Shown: piece by piece, positions 43,950 to 52,543 of the stretch
Layout: each line of letters begins with the position of its first letter
Position numbering within the stretch: position 1 is the first letter of the stretch
Assembly (NCBI GenBank): GCA_011050685.1
Contig: DRFF01000169.1
Span: 23,476 to 87,475 of the forward strand
Length of the DNA stretch: 64,000 bases
From: Aurantimonas coralicida
GTDB taxonomy: Bacteria; Pseudomonadota; Alphaproteobacteria; Rhizobiales; Rhizobiaceae
Direction of reading: 5' to 3'
Position numbers and translations under genes: made by a program
Notes under the pieces: generated by a model
The model's input: only the letters and a program-made list of their open reading frames with translations
Database searches by the model: none
What the model was told of the DNA's origin: nothing

Positions 43950-45038
43950 TCAATTCGATAGCGCCGGCGCTTGATATTCGCCCTTCAACGCCCGCGCATG
44001 GACGACCGCGGCGGCCAGAACCACCATGCCGCCGGCCTGGTGGATCAACCCCCAGCTGATCGGCACGGCGAGGAGCAGCGTCACGACGCCGATAGCGGCT
44101 TGCGCCAGCACCAAGACGAACAGCGCGACGGCGCGTCTGGCGTGGCGCGTCCCCGGCGCCTGCGCGAACGCGGCGATGGCGTGGAGCGCGACGATCACGA
44201 GAAGGGCATAGGCGCCCATCCGGTGGATGAACTGCACCGTCATGACGTTCTCGAAGAAATTGCGCCATGCCGGCTGCATGACGAAAAGACCGTCCGGCAC
44301 CAGCGCGCCGTCCATCAGCGGCCAGGTGTTGAAGGTGAAGCCGGCATTCAGCCCCGCCACCAGCGCGCCCAGGTAGATCTGCGCCAAGGCAGCCACCACA
44401 ATGATACCCGCGACCGTCGCGGAGGCGCGCGACGGCGGCGCCTCGTAGCGTTTCGCAGCCAGGCCCCGCGCTACCCAGATCGTCGCAGCGAAGATGAAGC
44501 AGGCGATGATCAGATGCGTCGCCAGCCGGTACTGGCTGACATCGGTCCTGACGCTGAGGCCCGAGGCCACCATCCACCAGCCGACGCCGCCTTGCAGCGC
44601 GCCAAGACCGAGAATGCCCAGGAGCCTCGGTTTCAGGAACGGCTCGATGCGGCCGGTCAGCCAGAAAAAGGCGAGCGGTACCGCGAAGACGAAGCCGACC
44701 GCCCGGGCTAGGAAGCGATGCGCCCACTCCCACCAGAAGATCGTCTTGAAGGCATCGAGGCTCATGCCCCGATTGATTTCCTGATACTGGGGTATGCGTT
44801 TGTAGAGCTCGAATTCCTCCTGCCATTCCGCCGCCGAGAGAGGCGGAATGATCCCGTGGATCGGTTTCCATTCGGTGATGGACAGGCCCGACTCGGTCAA
44901 ACGCGTGGCGCCGCCCACCACGACCAGCGCGAAGACCAGCGCCGCGACCGCATAGAGCCAGAGACGGATGGCCGCCCGGTTGCGCGTGGTCGGGTTCGCC
45001 GCGAACGGCGCGCTATCGGAGTGGGCCAGGATCGTCAT
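43950..45038 (-). CDS. ctaA: Heme A synthase CtaA/COX15
   Basis: The product, about 362 residues, hydroxylates heme O to heme A for cytochrome aa3 oxidase. Eight membrane segments hold the conserved histidines: [16 protein letters not shown], the [11 protein letters not shown] helix, [19 protein letters not shown] and [12 protein letters not shown]. Motifs [22 protein letters not shown] and [16 protein letters not shown] are family hallmarks. The start is ambiguous: ATG codons at 45038, 45050 and 45071 are in frame. I choose 45038 because residues before it are not conserved. Divergent from the DUF2842 gene. Confidence 0.95.
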   Translation of the reverse strand: MTILAHSDSAPFAANPTTRNRAAIRLWLYAVAALVFALVVVGGATRLTESGLSITEWKPIHGIIPPLSAAEWQEEFELYKRIPQYQEINRGMSLDAFKTIFWWEWAHRFLARAVGFVFAVPLAFFWLTGRIEPFLKPRLLGILGLGALQGGVGWWMVASGLSVRTDVSQYRLATHLIIACFIFAATIWVARGLAAKRYEAPPSRASATVAGIIVVAALAQIYLGALVAGLNAGFTFNTWPLMDGALVPDGLFVMQPAWRNFFENVMTVQFIHRMGAYALLVIVALHAIAAFAQAPGTRHARRAVALFVLVLAQAAIGVVTLLLAVPISWGLIHQAGGMVVLAAAVVHARALKGEYQAPALSN

Positions 45039-45192
45039 GCCGCATGCCATTGCACCGAAAGTCCGACGCAATCAAGAGCGGGAAGGTCGCAGCTGCCCGG
45101 CTGGAAATACCCGGCCGAAACCGCCATAGAGAAACCCGCTCGCCCGAGAGCCAGCCTTTCGTCATCGGGCCGCAATTTGGAAAGACGCGACA

Positions 45193-45402
45193 TTGCCGAT
45201 CAGGATCAAGAAACTCGTCGGGGCGGTCATCCTGATCACGCTCGTCGTCGTCTACGCCATCGTCGCCACCGCTTTTGCCAGCCTGTACCTGGCAGAGTCG
45301 AGCGGTTGGGTTCATCTCGCCTATTTCTTTTTCAGCGGGATTCTCTGGGTGGTTCCGGCGATGCTCGTCATCAAATGGATGGAATCGGCGCCGCGCCGAT
45401 AG
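45193..45402 (+). CDS. DUF2842 membrane protein
   Basis: The 69-residue product has two membrane helices (LVGAVILITLVVVYAIVATAFA and LAYFFFSGILWVVPAMLVIKWM) joined by ESSGWVH, the DUF2842 pattern. The start is a TTG. The family often sits beside ctaA in alphaproteobacteria, which suggests a cytochrome-oxidase assembly role, not demonstrated. The stop comes 15 bases before the end of the opposing gene. Confidence 0.85.
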   Translation: MPIRIKKLVGAVILITLVVVYAIVATAFASLYLAESSGWVHLAYFFFSGILWVVPAMLVIKWMESAPRR

Positions 45403-45417
45403 CGCCGGTTCGTCCGC

Positions 45418-46023
45418 CTATCCGGCTGCCCCCGTCGCCAGACGGCTCGACTCCATGAACAGCAAATCCTCGACGCCAACCGCGCGAAGCGCATCGACGA
45501 GATCGCCAGAGCAGGCGTCCACGCCCGGCGGTCCGGCGATGACGAGAGCGGTTTCCTCATCGAGGATGATCGGCAGCCGATCGATCGCGTCCCTATCGTA
45601 TTCGGTCACGGTGCATTCGTAGGCTTCGGCGAAGGCGGCCAGGAACAGTCGCAGATCCGCCAGCTTCGCCCCGTCCGCGAACCTCATGTCGTAGCCGGCG
45701 GAGGGAACCACATGGGCGCGGGTGAAGTGATCGCGGTGAATGACGTCGGTGAGCGAGGAAAGCCCCTCCGCAAGGGCGGCGAAGCCCTCGCAATCGGGCC
45801 GCAGGCCCATCGCCGCGGCAACGCGACCCTCGCGGGTCAGATCGATCAGCACGGATGTGAGCCCGCTGGCGGTCAGACGCCGGACGATCTCGACACCACC
45901 GATATGCTGTCGGTCGCTCCAGGTCGACAGCACGACCAATCGACGGATCGCGCCGTGATGAATTCCGGCGACCAGTTCGCCTGCCGTGACGACCTCGCCC
46001 GTCCCGGTTCGCGCGCCACTCAT
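45418..46023 (-). CDS. CpsD/ExoP-like ATPase-fold protein lacking a P-loop
   Basis: The 201-residue product resembles the cytoplasmic domain of Wzc/ExoP-type chain-length regulators: RRLVVLSTWSDRQHIGGVEIVRRLTASGLTSVLIDLTREGRVAAAMG, then GFAALAEGLSSLTDVIHRDHFTRAHVVPSAG, and LVIAGPPGVDAC. The position of the Walker A loop reads STWSDRQHIGGVE with no GK(S/T), so ATP binding is unlikely. No membrane domain is attached. The gene is divergent from the Wza-type gene and probably regulates the polysaccharide machinery. The start at 46023 follows GGGGAAGG. Confidence 0.7.
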   Translation of the reverse strand: MSGARTGTGEVVTAGELVAGIHHGAIRRLVVLSTWSDRQHIGGVEIVRRLTASGLTSVLIDLTREGRVAAAMGLRPDCEGFAALAEGLSSLTDVIHRDHFTRAHVVPSAGYDMRFADGAKLADLRLFLAAFAEAYECTVTEYDRDAIDRLPIILDEETALVIAGPPGVDACSGDLVDALRAVGVEDLLFMESSRLATGAAG

Positions 46024-46322
46024 CGCCTTCCCCATCCGGACGGACCGCCCTGTGACGCACGAAATTCGGCGTCATCCGTCGCGATATGGTGGCATCGCGG
46101 TCCCGAAAAAGACAACGGCGGAAATCGGCGCAACATTTTACTCCGGACGGACGGCATCGATCCCATCCTGACCTGTCCCGGTAACCGCGTGGTTAAGCCG
46201 CATGGCACGCCTAGCGAAGGAACCAGCCGGCGGCTTTACCGACGATTAACCCTAACGGGCCTATAAGATCGGACAAGATGCCGCCCTGCCCGCCGGCATG
46301 GGATCGCCACGGGAAAGCAGCC

Positions 46323-46883
46323 ATGCACAAACCGACGCTGGCCCTGATCGCCACAACGCTCGCGCTGCTAGCCGGCTGCGCGTCCTACAAGCCCGTGCCG
46401 CCGGCCTTTCACGCGGCACTGAACGAGCCCTACCACCTCGACAGCGGCGATGTGGTGCGGGTCACGGTATTCGAACAGACTGGGCTCACCAGCACCTACC
46501 CAGTCGACAAGGCCGGCTATGTCGCCTTTCCGCTGGTGGGATCGGTGCCGGCGCGCGGTCGCACCACCAAACAGCTTGAGCGAGAGCTGGCCGATCACCT
46601 GCGCGACGGCTATCTCAAGGATCCCGACATCACCGTCCAGGTGGAACAGTATCGTCCGTTCTTCATCATGGGCGAAGTGACCACCGGTGGCCAATACACC
46701 TATGTTCCCGGCATGACCGTCCAGAAGGCGGTGGCCATCGCCGGCGGCTTCACCCCGCGCGGCGAGCAGGAATCGGTTGACGTCACCCGGCAGGTCGGCG
46801 GCCGCGTCCTCACCGGCCGGGTGCTGACCTCCGATCCGATCCTGCCCGGCGACACGCTCTACATTCGGGAGCGGTGGTTCTAG
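46323..46883 (+). CDS. Wza/ExoF-type polysaccharide export lipoprotein
   Basis: The 186-residue product has a lipoprotein signal ending LLAGC (lipid-carrying Cys19). The Poly_export domain follows: NEPYHLDSGDVVRVTVFEQTGLTSTYPVDKAGYVAFPLVGSVPARGRTTKQLERELADHL. Then comes an SLBB-type segment RPFFIMGEVTTGGQYTYVPGMTVQKAVAIAGGF. It would form the periplasmic outlet of a capsule or exopolysaccharide exporter. Its TAG overlaps a 12-base piece identical to one end of the dispersed repeat. The next gene is the priming sugar transferase. Confidence 0.93.
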   Translation: MHKPTLALIATTLALLAGCASYKPVPPAFHAALNEPYHLDSGDVVRVTVFEQTGLTSTYPVDKAGYVAFPLVGSVPARGRTTKQLERELADHLRDGYLKDPDITVQVEQYRPFFIMGEVTTGGQYTYVPGMTVQKAVAIAGGFTPRGEQESVDVTRQVGGRVLTGRVLTSDPILPGDTLYIRERWF

Positions 46884-46918
46884 AGCATCGGTCAACGACT
46901 TCGCTGGACACATCATGC

Positions 46919-46938
46919 GGGTCGGGCCTGTCCGACCC
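46919..46938 (+). terminator. Hairpin after the export lipoprotein gene
   Basis: Arms GGGTCGG (46919-46925) and CCGACCC (46932-46938), loop GCCTGT. No T tract follows, so it may be a weak terminator or an RNA-processing hairpin between the two polysaccharide genes. Confidence 0.35.
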
Positions 46939-47095
46939 GTCACAAGAAGCGGGATGAAAGTCACGCGTACCCGCCCCCTTCACTCGAATGCCCTGGACCT
47001 GCTCAAGCAAATCTTAGCCCTTTCGCACTATATTCGCCGGCTCGAGGGAGCGCCTGTGTTGGGGCGCGGGCCGACCGAGCGGGAAGCGAGACAGG

Positions 47096-48631
47096 ATGGC
47101 AAATTTCGAGAGCGGTCTGCCGTTCGACCGTGAAGTCGTGCGGGCGTTTCCGTCACCGGCCTCGACCGCTCCAGTCGAGATCAACGCCTTGGCGGCGCGG
47201 GCTGCCAGGCAGTACCAGGACGACTTCATCACGCCGCGGATGCTGTCCGGCATCTGGCGGGGGATCGAATTCGTCCTCCTCGCCAGCGTCGGACTGCTGG
47301 TCTTTGTGCAGTATGTCGGCCTTTCCAGCCCTCTCCGGCTTTCCTACATCGTCTTGTCTCTTGCCGGGGCAGCCATCGGTCTCGTCGCGATCAACCTTGC
47401 GGACGGCTATGAACTCAGCATCCTCAAGGGCCGCTTCATACAGCTCTGGCGTGTCATCGCGGCTTGGGGCGCGGCGCTCTCGCTGCTCAGCGTCGTGCTA
47501 TTCTTTCTTTATAACGACGCGGCCTATTCCCGCGTCTGGTTCGGAACCTGGTTCGCCGCGGGTTCTGGCAGCCTTGTCCTGGCGCGGCTGGTGCTGCGCG
47601 CCAACATCCGCCGCTGGGCCCGCAATGGCCGCATGGAGCGGCGCGCGGTCATCGTCGGCGGCGGCAAGGACGCCGAGAATCTGATCCGCAACCTGGAAAT
47701 CCAGCCAGACAGCGATATCCGCATCTGCGGTATCTTCGACGACCGCGACAACGATCGATCGCCGCCGATCGTCGCCGGTTATCCCAAGCTCGGCACCGTG
47801 ACCGAGCTGGTCGAATTCGCCCGGCTGACGCGGATCGACATGCTGATCGTCACGCTCCCGCTGTCGGCCGAACAGCGCGTCTTGTCGCTGCTCAAGCAAT
47901 TGTGGGTCCTGCCGCTGGACATCCGCCTGTCGGCGCACTCGGCGCAGCTGCGGTTTCGCCCGCGCACCTATTCCTTCGTTGGCCAAGTGCCGCTGATCGA
48001 CATCTTCGACCGCCCCCTGGCTGACTGGGACTGGATCGCCAAACGCGTCTTCGACCTGTGCTTCGCCACGCTCGCGCTGATCCTTCTCTCGCCGGTCTTC
48101 CTGGCGACCGCCATCGCCATCAAGCTGGATTCGAAGGGACCGGTCCTGTTCCGCCAGAAGCGCCACGGCTTCAACAATCAGATCGTCGAGATATTCAAGT
48201 TCCGATCGCTCTTCCACGAAATGTCCGATCCGCTCGCCAAGCAGATCGTCACCAAGAACGACAAGCGGGTGACGCCGGTCGGACGGTTCATCCGCAGGAC
48301 CTCGATCGACGAGTTGCCGCAGCTGATCAACGTTCTGCGCGGCGACCTCTCGCTGGTCGGACCGCGCCCGCACGCGGTCCACGCGATTTCCAGCGGAAAC
48401 GAGACCTTCGTCGAGATCGTCGAGGGCTATTTCGGCCGCCACAAGGTCAAGCCCGGGATCACCGGCTGGGCGCAGATCAAGGGTTGGCGCGGCGAGATCG
48501 ACCAGCCCGACAAGCTGCAGAAGCGCTTCGAGCACGATCTCTACTATATCGAGAACTGGTCGATCCTGCTCGACCTCTACATCCTGATGATGACGCCGAT
48601 CAGCCTTTTGAAGACCGAAGGCGCCTATTGA
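47096..48631 (+). CDS. Undecaprenyl-phosphate glucose phosphotransferase
   Basis: The 511-residue product starts exopolysaccharide repeat units by moving sugar-1-phosphate to the lipid carrier. Four membrane helices at residues about 50-165 are followed by a CoA-binding_3-type domain (RRAVIVGGGKDAENLIRNLEI). The C-terminal bacterial sugar transferase domain has KRVFDLCFATLALILLSPVF, KRHGFNNQIVEIFKFRS, RRTSIDELPQLINVLRGDLSLVGPRPHA and HKVKPGITGWAQIKGWRGE. This architecture matches WcaJ/PssA-like enzymes, most often glucose- or galactose-specific. Confidence 0.94.
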   Translation: MANFESGLPFDREVVRAFPSPASTAPVEINALAARAARQYQDDFITPRMLSGIWRGIEFVLLASVGLLVFVQYVGLSSPLRLSYIVLSLAGAAIGLVAINLADGYELSILKGRFIQLWRVIAAWGAALSLLSVVLFFLYNDAAYSRVWFGTWFAAGSGSLVLARLVLRANIRRWARNGRMERRAVIVGGGKDAENLIRNLEIQPDSDIRICGIFDDRDNDRSPPIVAGYPKLGTVTELVEFARLTRIDMLIVTLPLSAEQRVLSLLKQLWVLPLDIRLSAHSAQLRFRPRTYSFVGQVPLIDIFDRPLADWDWIAKRVFDLCFATLALILLSPVFLATAIAIKLDSKGPVLFRQKRHGFNNQIVEIFKFRSLFHEMSDPLAKQIVTKNDKRVTPVGRFIRRTSIDELPQLINVLRGDLSLVGPRPHAVHAISSGNETFVEIVEGYFGRHKVKPGITGWAQIKGWRGEIDQPDKLQKRFEHDLYYIENWSILLDLYILMMTPISLLKTEGAY

Positions 48632-49447
48632 TCAGGAGCCCCCGCGCCGAACGACACCCGGTCGCTCGAGAACGCCCGTGTCGGCGACGGCGATGAAATG
48701 CGGATTGGCGAAGATGTCCTCGTCCGGCATTCCGGTGCGGCCGTAGCGAAGGGGCGCCCCGTCCAGCGTGGCGGTCAGGCCGCCGGCGGCCCGCAACACC
48801 GCGTCGCCCGCCGCGGTATCCCATTGCATGGTGCGGCCGAGGCACGGATAAAGGTCGCCCCCCCCCTCCGCCAAGAGACAGAATTTCAGCGACGAGCCGA
48901 CAGACCGCCTCTCGCCGAGGTCGAGTCCGGCGAGGTACTGCCGCGTCGCTTCGGACAGATGATCGCGGCTGGCGACGACATCCAGCCGCGGACCGGGCCG
49001 GCGGCCCCGCAGCGGCAGCATGGCGCCGTCGCGCTCCACCGTCGCGGGCCTGTCCGTCCCGCCATAATAGATCTCGCCGGTCGCCGGGACGCCGACACAA
49101 CCGAAGACCGGAATCCCGTCTTCGATCAGCGCGACATTGACGGTGTAGTCGGGCTTGCCGGCGATATAGCTCTTCGTGCCGTCGAGCGGGTCGACCAGCA
49201 GGAAATGTCGCCCGACGGACGGAACCACGCCTGCCGCAAAGCGCTCTTCGGCGATGATGGGAATGGAACAGGCGGCCTCGATCAGCCCGGTGATGGCATG
49301 CTCGGCCGCCCGGTCGGCGTCGGTCACCGGGGATGCATCGTCCTTGTAGTCGACGCCCTTCGGACCGGCCCCCCGTGCCAGGATCGCGGCCATGCCGGCC
49401 CGGACCGCAGCGACGAGAAGGGCTGTATCGACACTGGCTGTTATCAC
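48632..49447 (-). CDS. cysQ: CysQ-type 3'(2'),5'-bisphosphate nucleotidase
   Basis: The 271-residue product, GTG start at 49447, is an inositol-monophosphatase-fold enzyme. Metal motifs: DDASPVTDADRAAEHAI, PIIAEER, FLLVDPLDGTKSYIAGKPDYTVNVALIEDG, and TMQWDTAAGDAVLRAAGG. The spacing and KFCLLAEGGGDLYPCLG fit CysQ, which removes PAP formed by sulfation. Sulfated polysaccharide synthesis would produce PAP, so location in this locus may be meaningful, although CysQ is also a general sulfur-metabolism enzyme. Stops back to back with the sugar transferase. Confidence 0.9.
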   Translation of the reverse strand: MITASVDTALLVAAVRAGMAAILARGAGPKGVDYKDDASPVTDADRAAEHAITGLIEAACSIPIIAEERFAAGVVPSVGRHFLLVDPLDGTKSYIAGKPDYTVNVALIEDGIPVFGCVGVPATGEIYYGGTDRPATVERDGAMLPLRGRRPGPRLDVVASRDHLSEATRQYLAGLDLGERRSVGSSLKFCLLAEGGGDLYPCLGRTMQWDTAAGDAVLRAAGGLTATLDGAPLRYGRTGMPDEDIFANPHFIAVADTGVLERPGVVRRGGS

Positions 49448-49521
49448 CTTACGCCTCGTGCCTGCTGCAAAGCGACGTCACCCGCCCGAACGCCCACCAG
49501 CGCACCGTGCGCGACGGCATT

Positions 49522-51042
49522 TCAAAGCGTCTGGTTGTAGGCACCGACCTCTCCATTTCGCCGCAGGATCGTGTCCACCGCCTCGAACATCTCGCGCTTG
49601 CGCGCCTCCGACACCGGGCTCTCGACCACGACGACGAGTTCCGGCTTGTTGGAGGATGCGCGGACGAGACCCCAAGTGCCGTCTTCCGCCGTCACCCGAA
49701 CGCCATTGACCGTGACGACATCGGCGATCGGCTGGCCGGCGAGCGGTTCTCCGGACGCGTGCATCGTCTCGATCTCGGCGACGACGCGGTCGATGACGCC
49801 GTATTTCACCTCGTCGGGGCAATGCGGCGACATGGTCGGCGAGCCGTAGGTCAGCGGCAGATCACGATAAAGGTCGGCCATCGACCTCTCCGGATTGCGA
49901 TCGAGCATTTCGGCGACGGCAATCGCGGTCATCAGACCATCGTCATAACCGCGGCCGATCGGCGTGTTGAAGAAAAAATGGCCGGATTTCTCGAAGCCGG
50001 CGATCGCCGACAGCTCGTTCACGCGGCGCTTGATATAGGAATGTCCGGTCTTCCAGTAGTCGGTCGTGGCGCCCCGCTCGTTCAGGACCGGGTCGGTCAT
50101 GAACAGGCCGGTCGACTTCACATCGACGACGAATTGCGCGTTCGGGTAGATCGAGGACAGATCGCGCGCCAGCATCACGCCGATCTTGTCGGCGAAGATC
50201 TCCCGGCCTTCATTATCGACAATGCCGCAACGGTCGCCGTCGCCGTCGAAGCCGAAGCCGACATCAGCGCCGTGCTCCAGCACCGCGTCGCGGATCGCAT
50301 GGAGCATCTCCATGTCCTCCGGATTCGGATTGTAGCGCGGGAAGGAATGATCGAGGTTGGTGTCGAGTTCGATCACCTCGCAGCCGATCCGCCGCAAGAC
50401 GTCCGGCGCGAAGGGGCCGGCCGTGCCGTTGCCGCAGGCCGCGACGACCTTGAGCTTGCGTTTGATCGCATGCCCCTCGACGAGATCGTCGGCATAGCGC
50501 TTAGGAAAGTTCTCGACATATCGATAGGAACCGCCACCCTCGCTCTTGAAATTCCCCGACAGGACGATGTCGCGCAGCCGCGCCATCTCGTCCGGACCGA
50601 AAGTCAGCGGGCGCTCGCAGCCCATCTTCACCCCGGTCCAGCCATTTTCGTTATGCGACGCGGTGACCATGGCGACCGATTGGCAGTCCAGCGCGAACTG
50701 AGCGAAATAGGCCATCGGCGACAGCGCCAGGCCAATGTCGTGCACCTTGGCGCCGCCAGCCAGCAGACCGGCGGTCAGCGCGGTCTTGATCGCCAGGCTG
50801 TATTCGCGAAAGTCATGGCCGACGACGATATCGCGGGGAATGCCCCGCTCGGCAATCAGCGTCGCCAGCCCCAGACCCAGAGCGGTCACGCCCATGAGGT
50901 TCAGCTCGGGAGCCTTGGGATCGCCCGGCCGGCCGAGCCACCAGCGCGCGTCATACTCGCGAAATCCGGTGGGCTTCACCAAAGGCCGGGTTTCGAATTC
51001 AAGACTGTTGGGCGAGGCGACGGCGACGGGCTTGGGAAACAT
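49522..51042 (-). CDS. Phosphomannomutase/phosphoglucomutase
   Basis: The 506-residue product moves phosphate between C1 and C6 of hexoses to supply nucleotide-sugar precursors. The phosphoserine motif is VAMVTASHNENGWTGVKMG, the metal loop VGFGFDGDGDRCGIVD, then the sugar loop EKSGHFFF and C-terminal phosphate loop RASSNKPELVVVVE. The variant ASHNENGWTG replaces the common ASHNPxxxNG and is usual in rhizobial enzymes. The start at 51042 follows GAAGG and gives MFPKPVAVASPNSLEFETRPLVKPTGFREYD; upstream in-frame ATGs are not conserved. Confidence 0.93.
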   Translation of the reverse strand: MFPKPVAVASPNSLEFETRPLVKPTGFREYDARWWLGRPGDPKAPELNLMGVTALGLGLATLIAERGIPRDIVVGHDFREYSLAIKTALTAGLLAGGAKVHDIGLALSPMAYFAQFALDCQSVAMVTASHNENGWTGVKMGCERPLTFGPDEMARLRDIVLSGNFKSEGGGSYRYVENFPKRYADDLVEGHAIKRKLKVVAACGNGTAGPFAPDVLRRIGCEVIELDTNLDHSFPRYNPNPEDMEMLHAIRDAVLEHGADVGFGFDGDGDRCGIVDNEGREIFADKIGVMLARDLSSIYPNAQFVVDVKSTGLFMTDPVLNERGATTDYWKTGHSYIKRRVNELSAIAGFEKSGHFFFNTPIGRGYDDGLMTAIAVAEMLDRNPERSMADLYRDLPLTYGSPTMSPHCPDEVKYGVIDRVVAEIETMHASGEPLAGQPIADVVTVNGVRVTAEDGTWGLVRASSNKPELVVVVESPVSEARKREMFEAVDTILRRNGEVGAYNQTL

Positions 51043-51344
51043 GGAAACCTTCGGCTGATCGACATAAGAGGCGACCATCCGACGCCGATACGAAACTTGG
51101 CGGGGACCTTCGCAGGACCGATCCGCAAGCGTCACGATCGGGCGCCGTGTGGCTGCGAACTCGCCAGCAAGCTCTAGCAGCCGGCGCAATAAAGGCAAGA
51201 CGCTCTGCGGCCGACCGCTTTGTTCGGATCCCGTGACATTTGTTCAACGAAAATCAGAGAAAAGTAACAAAACATGCCGATAATGAGCGACTGAACTTTG
51301 ATGGAGATCTCCGCGACGTGACGTATCGGCACGCCTTCTCGGCC

Positions 51345-51887
51345 ATGATCCGGAAACGCTTTGTGTTTTCGCGCGACCAATCCGGCGCGACGGCTGTGGA
51401 ATTCGCCATGGTCGCTGCGCCATTCTTCATGCTGATGTTCGCGATTATCGAGACCTTTGCGATTTCCGCGGCCGGCATGTTGCTCGACACCGCGGTCGAC
51501 GGCGTCGCGCGACAGGTCCTGACCGGTCAGATCCAGCAATCGGATATCGACGAGAAGGTGTTCCGCACCAAGATCTGCGACAAGGTCGACTTCATGCTGT
51601 CTTGCGACAAGCTCAAGATCGACCTTCGTACATTCCCTACATTCGGTGACATTCCGACAGACGTTCCCCTGCGGCTGAAAAATGTCGACGACACGAATTT
51701 CTGTTTCGATCCGGGCAGCGCCAACTCGATCACCGTGCTGCGCGCGTTCTACGAATGGCCGTGGATCGCGTCGTTTCTTCACGAAATCGCGTCCGACACC
51801 AACGGCAACGATATTCTCTTCTCGATCACGGCTTTCATGAACGAACCCTTCGGCGAATTGAAGAGCAGCAAATCCAACTGCTCCTGA
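51345..51887 (+). CDS. TadE-like pilus assembly protein 1
   Basis: The 180-residue product, start uncertain, has the TadE N-terminal signature: RDQSGATAVEFAMVAAPFFMLMFAIIETFAI, a pseudopilin-like helix with the conserved Glu. The rest is extracytoplasmic with four cysteines (ICDKV, LSCDK, FCFDP and the terminal NCS) able to form disulfides. TadE-type minor pseudopilins assist Flp pilus assembly. The tad core genes are not nearby. A GTG at 51319 is an alternative start. Two more tad-like genes follow in the same direction. Confidence 0.85.
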   Translation: MIRKRFVFSRDQSGATAVEFAMVAAPFFMLMFAIIETFAISAAGMLLDTAVDGVARQVLTGQIQQSDIDEKVFRTKICDKVDFMLSCDKLKIDLRTFPTFGDIPTDVPLRLKNVDDTNFCFDPGSANSITVLRAFYEWPWIASFLHEIASDTNGNDILFSITAFMNEPFGELKSSKSNCS

Positions 51888-51891
51888 GGAA

Positions 51892-52464
51892 ATGATGCGG
51901 ACGAGTCCATCCAGCATATGCCCCCGGGCAACGACCCTGTTCCGCGGCTTCGCGCGTGAGCGCAGCGGCATGGCTGCCGTCGAATTCGCCTTGATCCTTC
52001 CGGTGATGCTGTTGCTGTATCTCGGCGGCTTCGAGGCATCGAAGGCACTTGAGGCCAGTCGCAAGGTCGAGACGACGGCGGAGACGGTCGGCAATCTTGT
52101 GGCGCGCAACCGGATGATGAACCCGACCGCGATGGGCAATATCTTCGGTATTTCGAGCGCCGTAATGGCCCCGTTTTCGCCCGACGCCCTGAAGATCATC
52201 GTGACCGCTGTTCAAGTCGACGAGAAGGGCCAGGGCACGGTCGACTGGTCGCAGGCAAACTCCGGCAGCGGGCTGGCGGCCGGCGCGTTCTATCCGGTAG
52301 CGCCGGAGCTGTTTTTCGGTACTGCGAGTTATCTGATCGTTGCGGATGTCTCCTATGCCTACGCACCCCTCCTCGATTACACCAATTCCTTTTCCAACAT
52401 AACATTCAGCAAGACTTACACTTTCAGACCCCGCCTAAGTAAATCCGTAAAATGGGAAAATTGA
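51892..52464 (+). CDS. TadE-like pilus assembly protein 2
   Basis: The 190-residue product opens with RERSGMAAVEFALILPVMLLLYLGGFEASKALEASRKVETTAETVGNLVARN, the TadE/TadG N-terminal helix followed by a long amphipathic stem. The remainder is a periplasmic domain rich in aromatic residues. It begins five bases after the preceding gene. GAGGAA lies directly before the first ATG; the second ATG at 51895 is equally possible. Confidence 0.87.
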   Translation: MMRTSPSSICPRATTLFRGFARERSGMAAVEFALILPVMLLLYLGGFEASKALEASRKVETTAETVGNLVARNRMMNPTAMGNIFGISSAVMAPFSPDALKIIVTAVQVDEKGQGTVDWSQANSGSGLAAGAFYPVAPELFFGTASYLIVADVSYAYAPLLDYTNSFSNITFSKTYTFRPRLSKSVKWEN

Positions 52465-52543
52465 ATATATTTAGTTTATGAAAAATTGAATACCTCTGAC
52501 GATACTGACGTTTTCTGATCGAATAAATACGACAGGAAGTACG

